A stretch of DNA of 64,000 nucleotides from Holtermannia corniformis. Taxonomy: Eukaryota > Basidiomycota > Tremellomycetes > Holtermanniales. This document shows, in pieces, positions 51,708 through 61,192 of the stretch; positions within the stretch are counted from its first letter, which is position 1, and each line of letters starts with the position of its first letter. A program made the translations under genes and the position numbers. The DNA is taken from assembly GCA_001599935.1 (NCBI GenBank), contig BCIJ01000005.1, forward strand, positions 1 through 64,000, read 5' to 3'. A model generated the notes under the pieces. It was not told the DNA's origin. It did no database searches and saw nothing but the letters and a program-made list of their open reading frames with translations.

Positions 51708-52502
51708 ATGCGTTCCAAGGCTATGCTCGCCAGCGACCAAGACGAGCTTCTTCCCCGCCCTTCAACTTTCACTACGAGCACCGGATATCATCCCAGCATG
51801 ACTCACGCTCCGCCGCCATACACGCCAAACGATCTCGCTGACCGCCAACGAGAGCTGGATGACAAGTCACGTACGTTTGGCCACTCTGTCCCTGTGGCCA
51901 GCACTGAGATTCAACCCAGGTCACGCCTATGATCCAAGCCAGATTAACCAGACACTGCAGCCTGGGATGCCAGGCTACTCGTATATCCAGCAAGGTTCCA
52001 CCTCTGGAGCACCAGACGAAACGCACTGGGAGAACCCAGGGCCTCTAGCAACCAACGGCACGGGGTCATACAAGCCCGTGCAGCCGTTTACCGGTCCAAG
52101 CACAGCTAGAGGCGTGGGAACGAATCACGCAAACATGGTACCCGTGAGGACGTATCAATACCGTGGGCCAAGAGGTAAGCCTGGCTAAGATGCGAGATCA
52201 AAGCGTCACTGATCACCCCTATCACGTAGGCGATATCATCACGACCCACCTCCCGCCAGATCATCCCGAGATGCAGTGCCTTCAAAAAGGCCACCAGACG
52301 AAAGCCGAGTTTGGATGGGCTGGCATCATTTGCGGGGTAGTCTTCTTTCCCGTCGGGTGTATAGTGTGAGTCGTGAGCTAGAGCGGCCCCGGAGAGTCAC
52401 ATTGTGTGCTTGTGCTGACCGTCTTGAAGGACTGCGATCGACCGACGGGAAGTGTGTAAGCGTTGTGGGGTCGTCCTGGATCAAAACTTCTTTTCAAAGT
52501 GA
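51708..52502 (+). CDS. BRI3-like (brain protein I3 family) small membrane protein
   Basis: Four exons in phase: 51708-51870, 51920-52174, 52230-52365, 52430-52502 (208 residues; a Met at 51723 is an alternative start). The N-terminal two thirds are Pro/Tyr/Gln-rich and disordered, with a PPPYTP motif. The C-terminal part has the BRI3 pattern: ITTHLPPDHPEMQCLQKGH, one hydrophobic segment FGWAGIICGVVFFPVGCIV, then a short tail with CKRCG, a likely half zinc-ribbon. Animal BRI3 proteins sit in lysosomal/endosomal membranes; the role in fungi is not established. It is followed 220 bp later by an EF-hand gene on the same strand. Confidence 0.75.
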
Positions 52503-52723
52503 TTGCCACCTGACGGGAGGAACGTTTGCAGAGGATGGGCAAATCAGACACGAACTTGACACATTATGTATCTCTAGCATTGCAGCATGGGACTCGGCGG
52601 GCATCAGAACTGAACCGCTGCTGTCGCTGCCACCGCCTCCATCGATCCACGTGGCACGTCAGAAAGTCTGGTGGCCGCTGGTGCTGCAACCAGACCAACC
52701 AACCAGTCGTTTGAGCAAGCAAC

Positions 52724-53187
52724 ATGTCACTGCGTATACAGCTCCTAGAAGAAGACGGTGCCATCACACCACTCGTCAGTGCTCTTCCCGTCCATCTCGT
52801 CGCTGATCCACGCAGTTCGAAGCCGCCCTGCGCGCAATCTTTGAAAAGTACTCGTCATCATCGCTGATCTTGACGTCGTCCGAACTCGACGCGTTCGCGA
52901 TCGCGACCAATGGCGCCGTGTTTGAAGAGGAGACGAGAGAGGAGCTGAGGGAGTTTATGGATTGTGATGACGCTGGCAACTTGACGTACGTCTTGCTGGC
53001 TAGGGTGAGGGTCAGAGGACTGATGAATGACATAGGTGGAATGGCTTTGTGCAGATGTATAGTTTACAGACGGAGAGTGAGGAGGACGAGACGTGGCGTG
53101 ATTTGGTGCGTGCTTTTGTGCACGGTGCTGAGCTGATGCGTGCAGGCCAAGCACGGGTATGATTCCCAGCTCCGATTGGTGGGATGA
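52724..53187 (+). CDS. Small EF-hand-like protein, 110 aa
   Basis: Four exons in phase: 52724-52774, 52816-52985, 53036-53105, 53146-53187. The sequence MSLRIQLLEEDGAITPLFEA leads to an EF-hand-type helix-loop-helix with loop DCDDAGNLTWNGF (D-x-D-x-x-G-x-L, with Asn at the usual position 12 Glu), so calcium binding may be weakened. An upstream helix (ELDAFAIATNGAVFEEETRE) could be a degenerate partner hand. There is no targeting signal. It probably acts as a calcium-responsive or structural adaptor; partner unknown. It converges with CBP3, whose stop lies 48 bp away. Confidence 0.7.
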
Positions 53188-53234
53188 GAGCCATGCATCG
53201 TATAGCAGATTGCATTGTTCGTGTACTATACACG

Positions 53235-54294
53235 CTAGATTCGTCCCCAGTCGCCCACATCTCCCCGCGCGACCTGTTCATCCGCGACGTCGCCCAACCG
53301 CCTCATCTCCCGCCTGATATACCGTACGATGCGCTCTAGATTCTGAGCGAGTACTAGATCGCTCGTCTCGACCTTTGATTCGTCCGCTAGCTCCAACGCT
53401 TCGGTCAACGCTTCCGCGTGCTGGACGGGCTCGACCGTGCCAGGCGCTTTCAAGAACGGGGCGACCGTCATACTAGGTCGTCCCGGTGCCGCTGGTTTCA
53501 GCTGGACTTGATAGATTGATCGTCCTTGGAACAGGTTTCGCCAGACCCAGCTCGCGAGTTCGACGTCTGATCCGGGAACGCCTTTGGCCATGCCCAAGAC
53601 GACGTCGAGACCGACGCCGGCACCCTTCCATTGCTCGCCCATGTCGTCCATGTACTTGCGCACGACGCGCTCGCGCTCGCCTCGACCGAGGACTCTACGC
53701 ATCTCGGACTCTGCCAGCTCGAAAAAGTGGTTCAAGAGCTCGGATTGGTAGCTTGCGTACTGGGACGTTGGGAGCGCGCGCAGTCGGGGGAGGAGGATGA
53801 GGATGTGGAGCAGGTGCAGTTGGAAAAACGTTTGGTACGTCTGCGGCAGGTTGCATTCTGCCGTGGTGGGTCAGTAAACGACCCTAGATCCCTCGGCGAT
53901 GACACTCACGGCCATACCAAAACGCTCGATCGCGTTCGACGCCCTCGACGACACCCTTCATCATCCTGCCCGTCTCGCGGATCGCCGTGCTCGTTTTAGA
54001 GTTGTAGCCCATCAGTTTCGCCAAGGCTTTCACGACCCCGACCGTCGTCGACGAGTACTTTTCCCTCGCGCGCACAGCCGGTTGCGCTTGCGCTGGGTGG
54101 AACGGGTCCGACGGCGCCGGAAACGCGGGAGGGGTTGTGACGGGGATAGGAGCGGCCGAGAGTGGTTTCCCCGCTGCGTCTTTGGCTGGCGAATGCGTCT
54201 TGATTGGGGTGGGTGTAGAGGTTGAGGTTGAGGCGTAGCGTAGCGTGGTGCGTGCTAGCGTGCGAGAGACGGGGAGTAGAGTCCGGGCGGCCAT
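53235..54294 (-). CDS. CBP3: Ubiquinol-cytochrome c chaperone, mitochondrial (CBP3/UQCC1 family)
   Basis: Needed for synthesis and assembly of cytochrome b of complex III; in yeast Cbp3 works with Cbp6 at the mitoribosome exit. Exons 54294-53910 and 53857-53235 (335 residues) with one 52-nt intron, phase 1. The presequence is MAARTLLPVSRTLARTTLRY. A Pro-rich linker follows (about 25-80). The chaperone domain starts near KALAKLMGYNSKTSTAIRET and includes FWYGQCNLPQTYQTFFQLHL, HILILLPRLRAL, HFFELAESEMRR and DDMGEQWKGAGVGLDVVL, as expected for the family. The gene is divergent from SLD2 with 233 bp between start codons. Confidence 0.9.
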
Positions 54295-54527
54295 GGTGAT
54301 GATGAGATGGCAGTGAGGATAGCGTCTCGTACCAAGTGCTTGCTGTCAATGCTATGCTACCGTATCCGATCCAGTGCTGCCGTGCTCTCGCCAATGACAG
54401 AGGATCGAAATCTCAGATCGACGGGGTTGGGGTTCTGGTACACGTCACTGACACGTAATAAACCACGTGGCGCAATAAAACGCGTCGATGTCCCGCTCAG
54501 CTCACAAACGCTATAGACAAGCGCACC

Positions 54528-56180
54528 ATGGGCGAGCGAGCGCACTCCCTGCCGCTCTCAGAGCTCAAGGCAAAGATCAAGGGGTGGGAACGCGCGTTCA
54601 AAGCCGGGAACGGAAGGGAACCGACGAAAGAGGATGTGAAGCGGGATCAGGGCGGGATCGGTGTGTGCTCTGCTTTGCAGAAAGTCGTGTGCTGCTGACG
54701 ATCCGAAGCGAGCTATTATGCTGCGTATAAGAAAGCTTCGAAAGGCGGTACAGTTGTATCGGCTCAAGCGTCCGCATCGGCTCGACCGCAAGCTCAGGCC
54801 GTTGCTGGTCCTGGCCCATCAACGCTCAACCTGAAGCGCAAAGCGAGCAAAGCGGAACTCGCTCCGCCTATAATCTCCACGCCTCAAAAGACTCGTTCGG
54901 AGGGAGCAACGGGTAGCATGGCCAAACCACCGCCTGCATCACCCACCAACCCGTTTCTCGCACGCACCACCACGACCCCTCGCAAGCACCCAATCGGGTC
55001 CAGTACCAGCAGCACGTTCATCCACCCCGGTCCAGGCATCCAATCCCTCACTGCAGCCTCGCCCTCAAAGTACCTGTACGCCGGCAGTCCCTCTAAACTC
55101 AAAGCAGCGCTCAAGGAAGAATACACGCCGCGCACACGCGCTCGAAAACGGCTCAGAGGCGAAGACGTCGACACGCCTGTCAAGGAACGCGTTGGGAGAC
55201 GCGCTTGGGCTCGTCCAGGCGCGAGCGCGATAGGAGACAGCGAGGAGGAGAGTGCGGACGAATTGGGGCCGAGTCCGGCAAAGGGCGCTTTTCGACCAAT
55301 CTTTGACGCTGCCGCTGGTGTCGAGACGGCGGGCGCAGGCGGGAGGGGAAAGACGAGGCTGTTTGCAAAACCTGTCGTGCCGTCGCTGTTGGCTTCGGCG
55401 TCGTCGGCGGTGGCGAGGGATGCGACCACAGCGAGCGCTGTGCAGAGTTTGGTCCAAATACAAGATGACTCGCCGTTCCTCGACAGTACAACCGCTACTG
55501 CTACATCTACGTCGGACGCTATAATTGCACAATCATCATCGCCACCGTCCTCCAGTTCTCAACATTCTCTACCGCCATCCATCTCTTTCGAGCTCGAGCC
55601 CGAACCCGAGCTCGAACCAAGCCCACCGCCCAAACCTTCACCCCCTCGGCGAACCAAATACCTAACGCTGACCGAGTCGGAATCCGACCCCGACGCAGAC
55701 GACGATGGGGAATCGCATCGGATCACCCGACGCCTCGTCATCAAGCCGACGCGCGATATCGGACGTTGGGGCGCCGAAGCGGCAAATGAGGATGCTGTAC
55801 TGGGCTTACCCGGGTTCGCCGCTGCGAAACGGCGAGTCGCAGCGCAAGCTCAGCCGACGATCCAGAGCCCGACTCGAGCGCACCTCGACGTTCCAGCACC
55901 GCTACTCTCGACCCTGTCACTCCGCTCACCGCAGCCTCTGCGACAGCGACACCGGATTGAGAGAACGGTCAAAGCGATTTTCGATCGAGAAGAAGCGAAA
56001 CGGTTGGAGGGTGAACGCAGGGGTGGAGACGTGTTTGCGCCTGGTGAGGCCGCTACTGGGGCCGAGGGCGAGGGCGAGGGCGAGGGCGAGGGTGCGAGTG
56101 GGGACGATGATTGGGAGAGCGAGGTCGAGGGGTGGAAGCGCGGTGGACCGGGCGAGGAGCTGAGCGATGATGGCTGGTGA
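54528..56180 (+). CDS. SLD2: DNA replication regulator SLD2/DRC1-like (RecQL4 N-terminus relative)
   Basis: Initiator of replication that, when CDK-phosphorylated, bridges to Dpb11 during origin firing. Exons 54528-54660 and 54709-56180, 48-nt intron, phase 1, 534 residues. The N-terminal signature is clear: LPLSELKAKIKGWERAFKAG then NGREPTKEDVKRDQGGIASY and YAAYKKA. Many SP/TP sites follow (ASPTNPF, TTPRKHP, ASPSKYLYAGSPSK, DTPVKER), the expected CDK substrate pattern. An acidic, Pro-rich region and a region with a basic RRTKYLTLTESESDPD motif come next. The C-terminal GEGEGEGEGASGDDDWESEV is low complexity. No helicase domain is present, as is normal for fungal Sld2. Confidence 0.88.
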
Positions 56181-56740
56181 GGCGTTGGTCGTGCTCTCGG
56201 CCTGGACATGTATACTACTCTAAGCAGTACTGAACGCTGTGCGAGAGTGGCTGCCGCCGACCGCGTTTCAGTTTTTCACAGTGGTGCCACGCGGATCAAG
56301 CAGAGTCCGAGCTAAACCGAGTCTGGCTCCGTGCTGATCCGCAGCCGAACTCGTATCGACCTCGCTGCTGCTGCGAGTGACTGACGATACTGATCGCTGT
56401 ACAGCACTGACGTTTTCACCATCAGACGCTCATCTCGCTCATCTCGCGGTGTTTCAGTAGACAATAAATGTACAGACCCCTGATGGTGGAGCGGCACAGA
56501 CTCCTATTGTTGAGACACTAGTGTTGTGTGCTGCCTTTGGTGATCCAACCTTGGCGAGCGCGAGGCTGCTGCGGTGTTGACTGACCACCATCCACTCACC
56601 CGGCTCAGCTTGACGCTCGAGACATCCCTGCTGCTGAACATACACTCGTTACCAACTACTCACACTCGCTTGCACCCACAACGCACGACGCCTTTGCGAT
56701 ACCGCCCGCACCCAACCACCGCACCACACCATCCCAGAAG
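56181..56740. promoter_or_regulatory. Intergenic region upstream of the GH16 gene
   Basis: 560 bp holding the 3' end of the SLD2 transcript and the promoter of the GH16 gene. I see no TATA box and no other gene. Confidence 0.35.
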
Positions 56741-58625
56741 ATGAGACGCTCACGCTGCCGCCACCTCGCCGCCTCCTCTCTCCAAGCCGCCGCCCTACTC
56801 GGTAATCCTTCGGCTACGCCATCAGCGCCAAACGATACCAGCGTCTCGGTCACGTCGAGCTATACCTCGGCGAGCGCTACAGACGGGTACATGACCGCTT
56901 TGCCGATCAGTGCTAGCTCGTATGCCGAGGGTGGTGGCGTGAGCGCCAGCACCATCACTTCGGAGAGTGCCGTGTCGGCGCCGACTTCAGACTCGGCATC
57001 CTCGTCTGTCGTTGCGTCCGCTTCGATCTTGCCCACGTCCGAAGCCGTCTCGTCTGCTTCGATCCTGCCGACTTCTGAAGCCGTTTCGACGACGGTCGCT
57101 CCCTCGGCATCCGAAACCGCCTCCGTTGAACCAACTGCGACATCTAGCGCCGGCGCGATCCCATCACAAGCACCAGGGAACCCTTCGAACGGGTCTTTTC
57201 ACACCTACACCATCTCTGCAAGTCTCTTTCCTCGTCGTCGTTAGCGATCACTAACAGTCGTGGCAGAAAACGATCGCCGGTCAAGGCTTCTACGACTCTT
57301 TTGACTTTTGGGACTTTGATGACCCCACCAACGGTCGTGTCAAGTACGTCACTCACAATGCAGTGCGTGCAGCGGCTGATCGACACTAGCTATGTCAACC
57401 AGGAGACGGCGCTCGCAAACAACTACACCTCGGTCACATCAGACAACGCGTTCATCCTCCGTGCAGACGACAAAAAGGTCGTGCAGCAGGGTGAGAGGGG
57501 TCGGGACAGTGTCAGGCTGCACTCGAAGGATATGTACGAGGATGTGAGTGCTTTACGGCTGATGTTGCTCGAGGTCGCTCACGGCGCTCCAGGGACTGTT
57601 CGTGATTGATGTCAAGCATATGCCGGTCGGGTGTGGCACATGGCCTGGTACGTCGGTCTTCCCTCGGCTGGTCGAGTACATTGGTTCTGGAGCACGTTCC
57701 CTGCTCAATAGCATTGTACATCAAGCTCATTAAACTTGCTACAATCCCAAGCTCGATGACGTAGCAGCATCAGCTGACAACCTCAGCGTGGTGGACCAAC
57801 GCCGAGGGCGAGCAATGGCCCGCCGGAGGCGAAGTCGACATCATCGAAGGCACCCACGGCCAAGGTGCCGGCTTGAACTCGCTGCACACCACTGCAGGCT
57901 GTCTCCAACCCAAGACGAGGATCCTCGACGGCCTCATGAATGGGTGAGCCAACCCTCGATCGCGCGCTAGGCGAAAGCGCTGATGCCTTGCAGGCTTGAG
58001 AAGGCTTTGGACTGCAACACTGGGAACGGCGGGACTGGTGCGTTGACGATGAAAGGATGCGATTCGCGCTGAGGCTTGGCAGGTTGCGGCGTTTCGGTCA
58101 ACATCACGGGCTCGTTTGGGAATGGCCACAACGCCATCGGCGGCGGTTGGTACGTGTCTGCTTGATCAGGTCCTATGGGCCGCTGTCATCAGTATTCAGT
58201 CCGCTGAATATGATGAGACTCATGCTGACACCCACAGGCACATTATGCGCCGTGATGCCAAGCGCGGGATCAGCATGTGGTTCTTTGCGCGCAACAACCC
58301 AGACACACCCGCCTCGATCGCTCAAGGTGCAGACATGATCGACGAAGCAGAGCTCGGAACACCGGTCAGCACCTTTGTCCCCGACCAGTGCGAGTGGGCC
58401 AAATACTTCAAGCCGCACAAGTTCATCCTCAACCTGACTTTCTGCGGTCAGTCGCTCACCGTATAGTTGAGCATGACGGTGCTGATCGATGATCACTCAG
58501 GCGGCTGGGGCACCTCGACGTACCCTTCATCCTGCCCTTCGACGTGCGACGATCACGTCAACAACTCGCCCGAAGCGTTCTCGGACGCTTACTGGGACAT
58601 CAACGCCTTCCGCGTCTACGCCTGA
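56741..58625 (+). CDS. Secreted glycoside hydrolase family 16 beta-glucanase
   Basis: Nine exons in phase: 56741-57217, 57258-57343, 57390-57543, 57593-57647, 57787-57943, 57994-58037, 58083-58149, 58238-58446, 58501-58625 (457 residues). Intron 1 is a GC-AG intron (GCAAGT...AACAG), the only choice that keeps the frame. A weak signal peptide (MRRSRCRHLAASSLQAAALLG) is followed by a Ser/Thr-rich, probably O-glycosylated stalk with the tandem repeat SASILPTSEAVS. The catalytic domain starts at SWQKTIAGQGFYDSFDFW and has GGEVDIIEG, with E273 nucleophile, D275, and E278 acid/base. Family members hydrolyse beta-1,3(4)-glucans of cell walls. Paired cysteines and SNITGS-type sites fit secretion. The exact substrate cannot be told from sequence. 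Confidence 0.9.
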
Positions 58626-59163
58626 CCAACCCGGCGCTAGCGCTCCGTCACACGCTGTAGGGACTGTTTGATACAGTCTCAGTATAATCGACACTACCCG
58701 CTATGCATATACCTCGGTATCATCTCGCATCAGGTCCCGGGCACGGATAAACGTCGCGAAGGTCACTCGCTTCCAGCCTACTCAAAGACTGGCACGGGAG
58801 CGCGGCTGCCCGGCCACTGATTGCAACGGAGGCAGAAAACCCCGTGTGTGATTGCGTCCGAGGCTACTCGGTCCGAGGGATGGACAAAGCGAAACTGCGG
58901 ACGAGTGTGTCATGTGGTCGCGTCATCAGCAGACGCTTCGAATCGACGGCGCGTAAAGTGGCAATGGCCGGCCCAATTGGCACCGGGCGTAACTCGGTCC
59001 GGACATCCCCCGCGTAAAGCAGCTGCAGATGATCGTCTGTAGCGCACGGTGAACGTGGTGATGTCATGCAGGACATGCTACCCCAGTGTCGTGGCGTTTC
59101 TGATTGCGTTGCTGACCTGGACGGCATTGGCCACCGGCTAGATCGAAGGCGTCCGACTCGAGC
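58626..59163. other. Intergenic: GH16 to small-gene trio
   Basis: No gene is seen. The right half is the upstream region of the first small gene. Confidence 0.4.
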
Positions 59164-59171
59164 ATAAATAT
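59164..59171 (+). promoter_or_regulatory. TATA-like box (ATAAATAT)
   Basis: ATAAATAT 45 bp upstream of ATG 59209. The paralogue at 60233 has a stronger TATATAAA at a similar distance. Confidence 0.55.
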
Positions 59172-59208
59172 CACGCTTGTTCGGTCGATCTAGCACTCAA
59201 CCACCAAC

Positions 59209-59484
59209 ATGAGCTCCAACTTCGAGACATTGCGAACGGCTTACGACAACAGCGCAGCGGTGATAATGAAGGATTTGAAGAACCAATACCTTCAGGCTGG
59301 CTACAACGCCACCTACTTTACTCACAGTGGAACTCTGAGCCCTGTAGAGAAAGACCGGCTCGTGCGAGACTACGAGAACAGCGTCGAGATGTCTCTCTTG
59401 AGTGATGAGGACAAGAAATCGTGCAAGGACTATGCTCACCGGCATGCGTATGGCACCTTGGAGGAGAAAAAGGCCGAGCACTGA
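59209..59484 (+). CDS. Small protein, 91 aa, member 1 of a local tandem family
   Basis: Intronless frame with TATA element and good start context (CCAACATGAGC). The product is hydrophilic and helical: MSSNFETLRTAYDNSAAVI, GYNATYFTHSGTLSPVEKDR, MSLLSDEDKKSCKDYAHRHA. It aligns with the next gene: YNATYFTHSGTLSPVEKDRL against YDATFFSNSSRLQEDDKKRF, and LLSDEDKKSCKDYAHR against DLSNAERSSADGWAER. It has no signal peptide, cysteine pattern or membrane helix. Function unknown; I know of no described family with this pattern. Confidence 0.65.
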   Translation: MSSNFETLRTAYDNSAAVIMKDLKNQYLQAGYNATYFTHSGTLSPVEKDRLVRDYENSVEMSLLSDEDKKSCKDYAHRHAYGTLEEKKAEH

Positions 59485-59541
59485 TCAGTGTCAAGCGCTG
59501 TGGTACAAGCAGCAACGCTTATTAGTTTTTGAATTCATGAT

Positions 59542-59561
59542 GACATGTTTTTACATGCACC
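59542..59561 (+). other. Conserved 3' UTR dyad, copy 1
   Basis: GACATGTTTTTACATGCACC lies 57 bp after the stop of the first small gene. GACATGTCTTTACATGCGCC lies 48 bp after the stop of the second (60542-60561). CATGT/ACATG can form a short stem. It may be a shared 3'-end or stability element. Confidence 0.5.
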
Positions 59562-59571
59562 AGTCAGCTCC

Positions 59572-59698
59572 CGTGGTGCTCTCGTAGTGTTGTTCCCACC
59601 ATCCCCTGGGGGCGAGAGCTGACTACATCGAGCACCCGCTCCCAGACGCCATCCGGATGCACCTCTGTAAGCGACTCTGTAGGAGCACACAAACTAGG
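59572..59698. repeat. Dispersed repeat, copy 2
   Basis: Matches 38415-38548. The minus strand reads CAPTESLTEVHPDGVWERVL then DVVSS, an F-box-like core; at 38 kb the same region reads CAPTESPTPVHPDGLWERVL, DVFSS. Confidence 0.7.
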
Positions 59699-60189
59699 AT
59701 AATTTTCCGCCCATACGACGTTGTGTGCGCGCTGTCGACATAGCCGTGACAAGCAACGGCTCTGGCAATTGCTCAGTTCTACCCTCTCGGCGTGTCTCTG
59801 CTGCAACCTCTCGAGCTCGAGTGATGTGCCACATGCCATTGTCGGCCGAAGACACGAGACCGCCTATCAGCTCAATTCCGTGTGTGGCTTCCTCCGGACC
59901 AAGTTCTCACTCTGCTAGATCGCAATCTGTAGGAGGCGCGCTTCGCACGAAGGCTTTGCCTTCGCAGGATTCGTTCCCAGATCTCCACGGGCACAACGTC
60001 CGTTAGCCTGGTTTTACCGGGCATATGACGCATCGGCGGCACGATGACGGACGCAATAGACAGTGCTTGCACCTCATGCTGAGCAATTTCGGAGGCAAAT
60101 CGTCGCTTCGCACGGTTGCGCAAGGTCATATGGACGCAACGCGCGAAGATGTCGTGGTGTTCCGTCGGACCGGCAGCTTGCTCAAGACT

Positions 60190-60197
60190 TATATAAA
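60190..60197 (+). promoter_or_regulatory. TATA box TATATAAA
   Basis: A canonical TATATAAA 36 bp before ATG 60233. Confidence 0.65.
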
Positions 60198-60232
60198 CCC
60201 AAGTTGGAAACGGGTTTGTCCTGCAACTAAAC

Positions 60233-60493
60233 ATGTCCACTACTCAAGCGTCCAAGATCCTGGTAGCCCTGTGCGCCGCTCACAAGAAACGTTGCTATGA
60301 TGCGACATTCTTTTCAAACAGCTCACGGTTGCAAGAAGACGACAAGAAGCGGTTCATCGCCGAGTTTCAGAGATCGCTCCAGGAGGCTGATCTGTCAAAC
60401 GCTGAAAGGTCAAGTGCCGATGGATGGGCTGAGCGCTTCCATAAAGACACCTTGAGGCCCGACGACGTTTTTAGCAAGTCCCAGGACCAGTAA
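60233..60493 (+). CDS. Small protein, 86 aa, member 2 of the tandem family
   Basis: Intronless, TATA-driven frame: MSTTQASKILVALCAAHKKR, CYDATFFSNSSRLQEDDKKR, FIAEFQRSLQEADLSNAERS, then ADGWAERFHKDTLRPDDVF. Length, charge pattern and the YDATFF and LSNxxxxSxxxW segments match member 1, and LSNxxxxSLxxWxE is shared with member 3. The coding sequences have diverged strongly while both termini and the 3' UTR dyad are kept. This suggests selection on protein-level features. No known domain. Confidence 0.65.
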   Translation: MSTTQASKILVALCAAHKKRCYDATFFSNSSRLQEDDKKRFIAEFQRSLQEADLSNAERSSADGWAERFHKDTLRPDDVFSKSQDQ

Positions 60494-60541
60494 GGTCGAC
60501 GCAGTCTTCCTGCGAGTGCCAGACGCATTCAACTACGTTAT

Positions 60542-60561
60542 GACATGTCTTTACATGCGCC
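60542..60561 (+). other. Conserved 3' UTR dyad, copy 2
   Basis: GACATGTCTTTACATGCGCC matches the 20-bp element at 59542-59561 at 18 of 20 positions. Confidence 0.5.
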
Positions 60562-60882
60562 GATGACTGCTGCAAAGTGCGAACAGGAGATACCGTAGCG
60601 ACTCTTGCGTTTCACATATCTTACAGGCGGACCAGTGAGCGGTGCACAGCACGATTATGTGGAATCACGGTGCTGGGAGCTTGGCAGCTATTCATGAACT
60701 CCCCAGCCCTCGCCGGTGGAAGAGCCTGCAGCTTGAAGCGGCACAGCTAAACACCGGTTGGACAACGACCTCTTGCGAAGTTTGTTGTGGGCTGGCTAAC
60801 AGACGCTTTTCCCCACTGTAGCGTCCTGCCTCTCGATCGGCAGCAATCTGCCACTTGTCACTGGCAGATTGTTCAAATTACC

Positions 60883-61143
60883 ATGATCCATCAGTCATCC
60901 TTTACGAGCAGGGCGTGCCCAACTGACGCCGCGTTCTGGGCAGAAGTGAAGGAGTACTCCGCAATGAACGTGATGCAACACTTGTGGTGGGCTGAGCTAT
61001 CTAACGAGGACAAGGCGTCGCTACAAAACTGGCCGGAGTATGTCCTACGAGACCCGAAGAATACCATCAACGAAGATGCCAAAGTAGTGTCGAACTGTGC
61101 AGTCATTCGTCTTCGTTACGATCGCGCACGATGCACGCTCTGA
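60883..61143 (+). CDS. Small protein, about 86 aa, possible member 3 of the tandem family
   Basis: From ATG 60883: MIHQSSFTSRACPTDAAFWA, EVKEYSAMNVMQHLWWAELS, NEDKASLQNWPEYVLRDPKN. The LSNEDKASLQNWPEYVLRD segment matches LSDEDKKSCKDYAHRHAYG of member 1 and LSNAERSSADGWAERFHKD of member 2. No TATA box is obvious. The last 20 residues are unlike the others, so the 3' end may be decayed or spliced differently. The frame is open upstream to 60787 without a better ATG. Confidence 0.45.
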   Translation: MIHQSSFTSRACPTDAAFWAEVKEYSAMNVMQHLWWAELSNEDKASLQNWPEYVLRDPKNTINEDAKVVSNCAVIRLRYDRARCTL

Positions 61144-61192
61144 TTCGAGATGTGACAATCTCAGCAATGACATGTCGACTGCACACTGCAGA

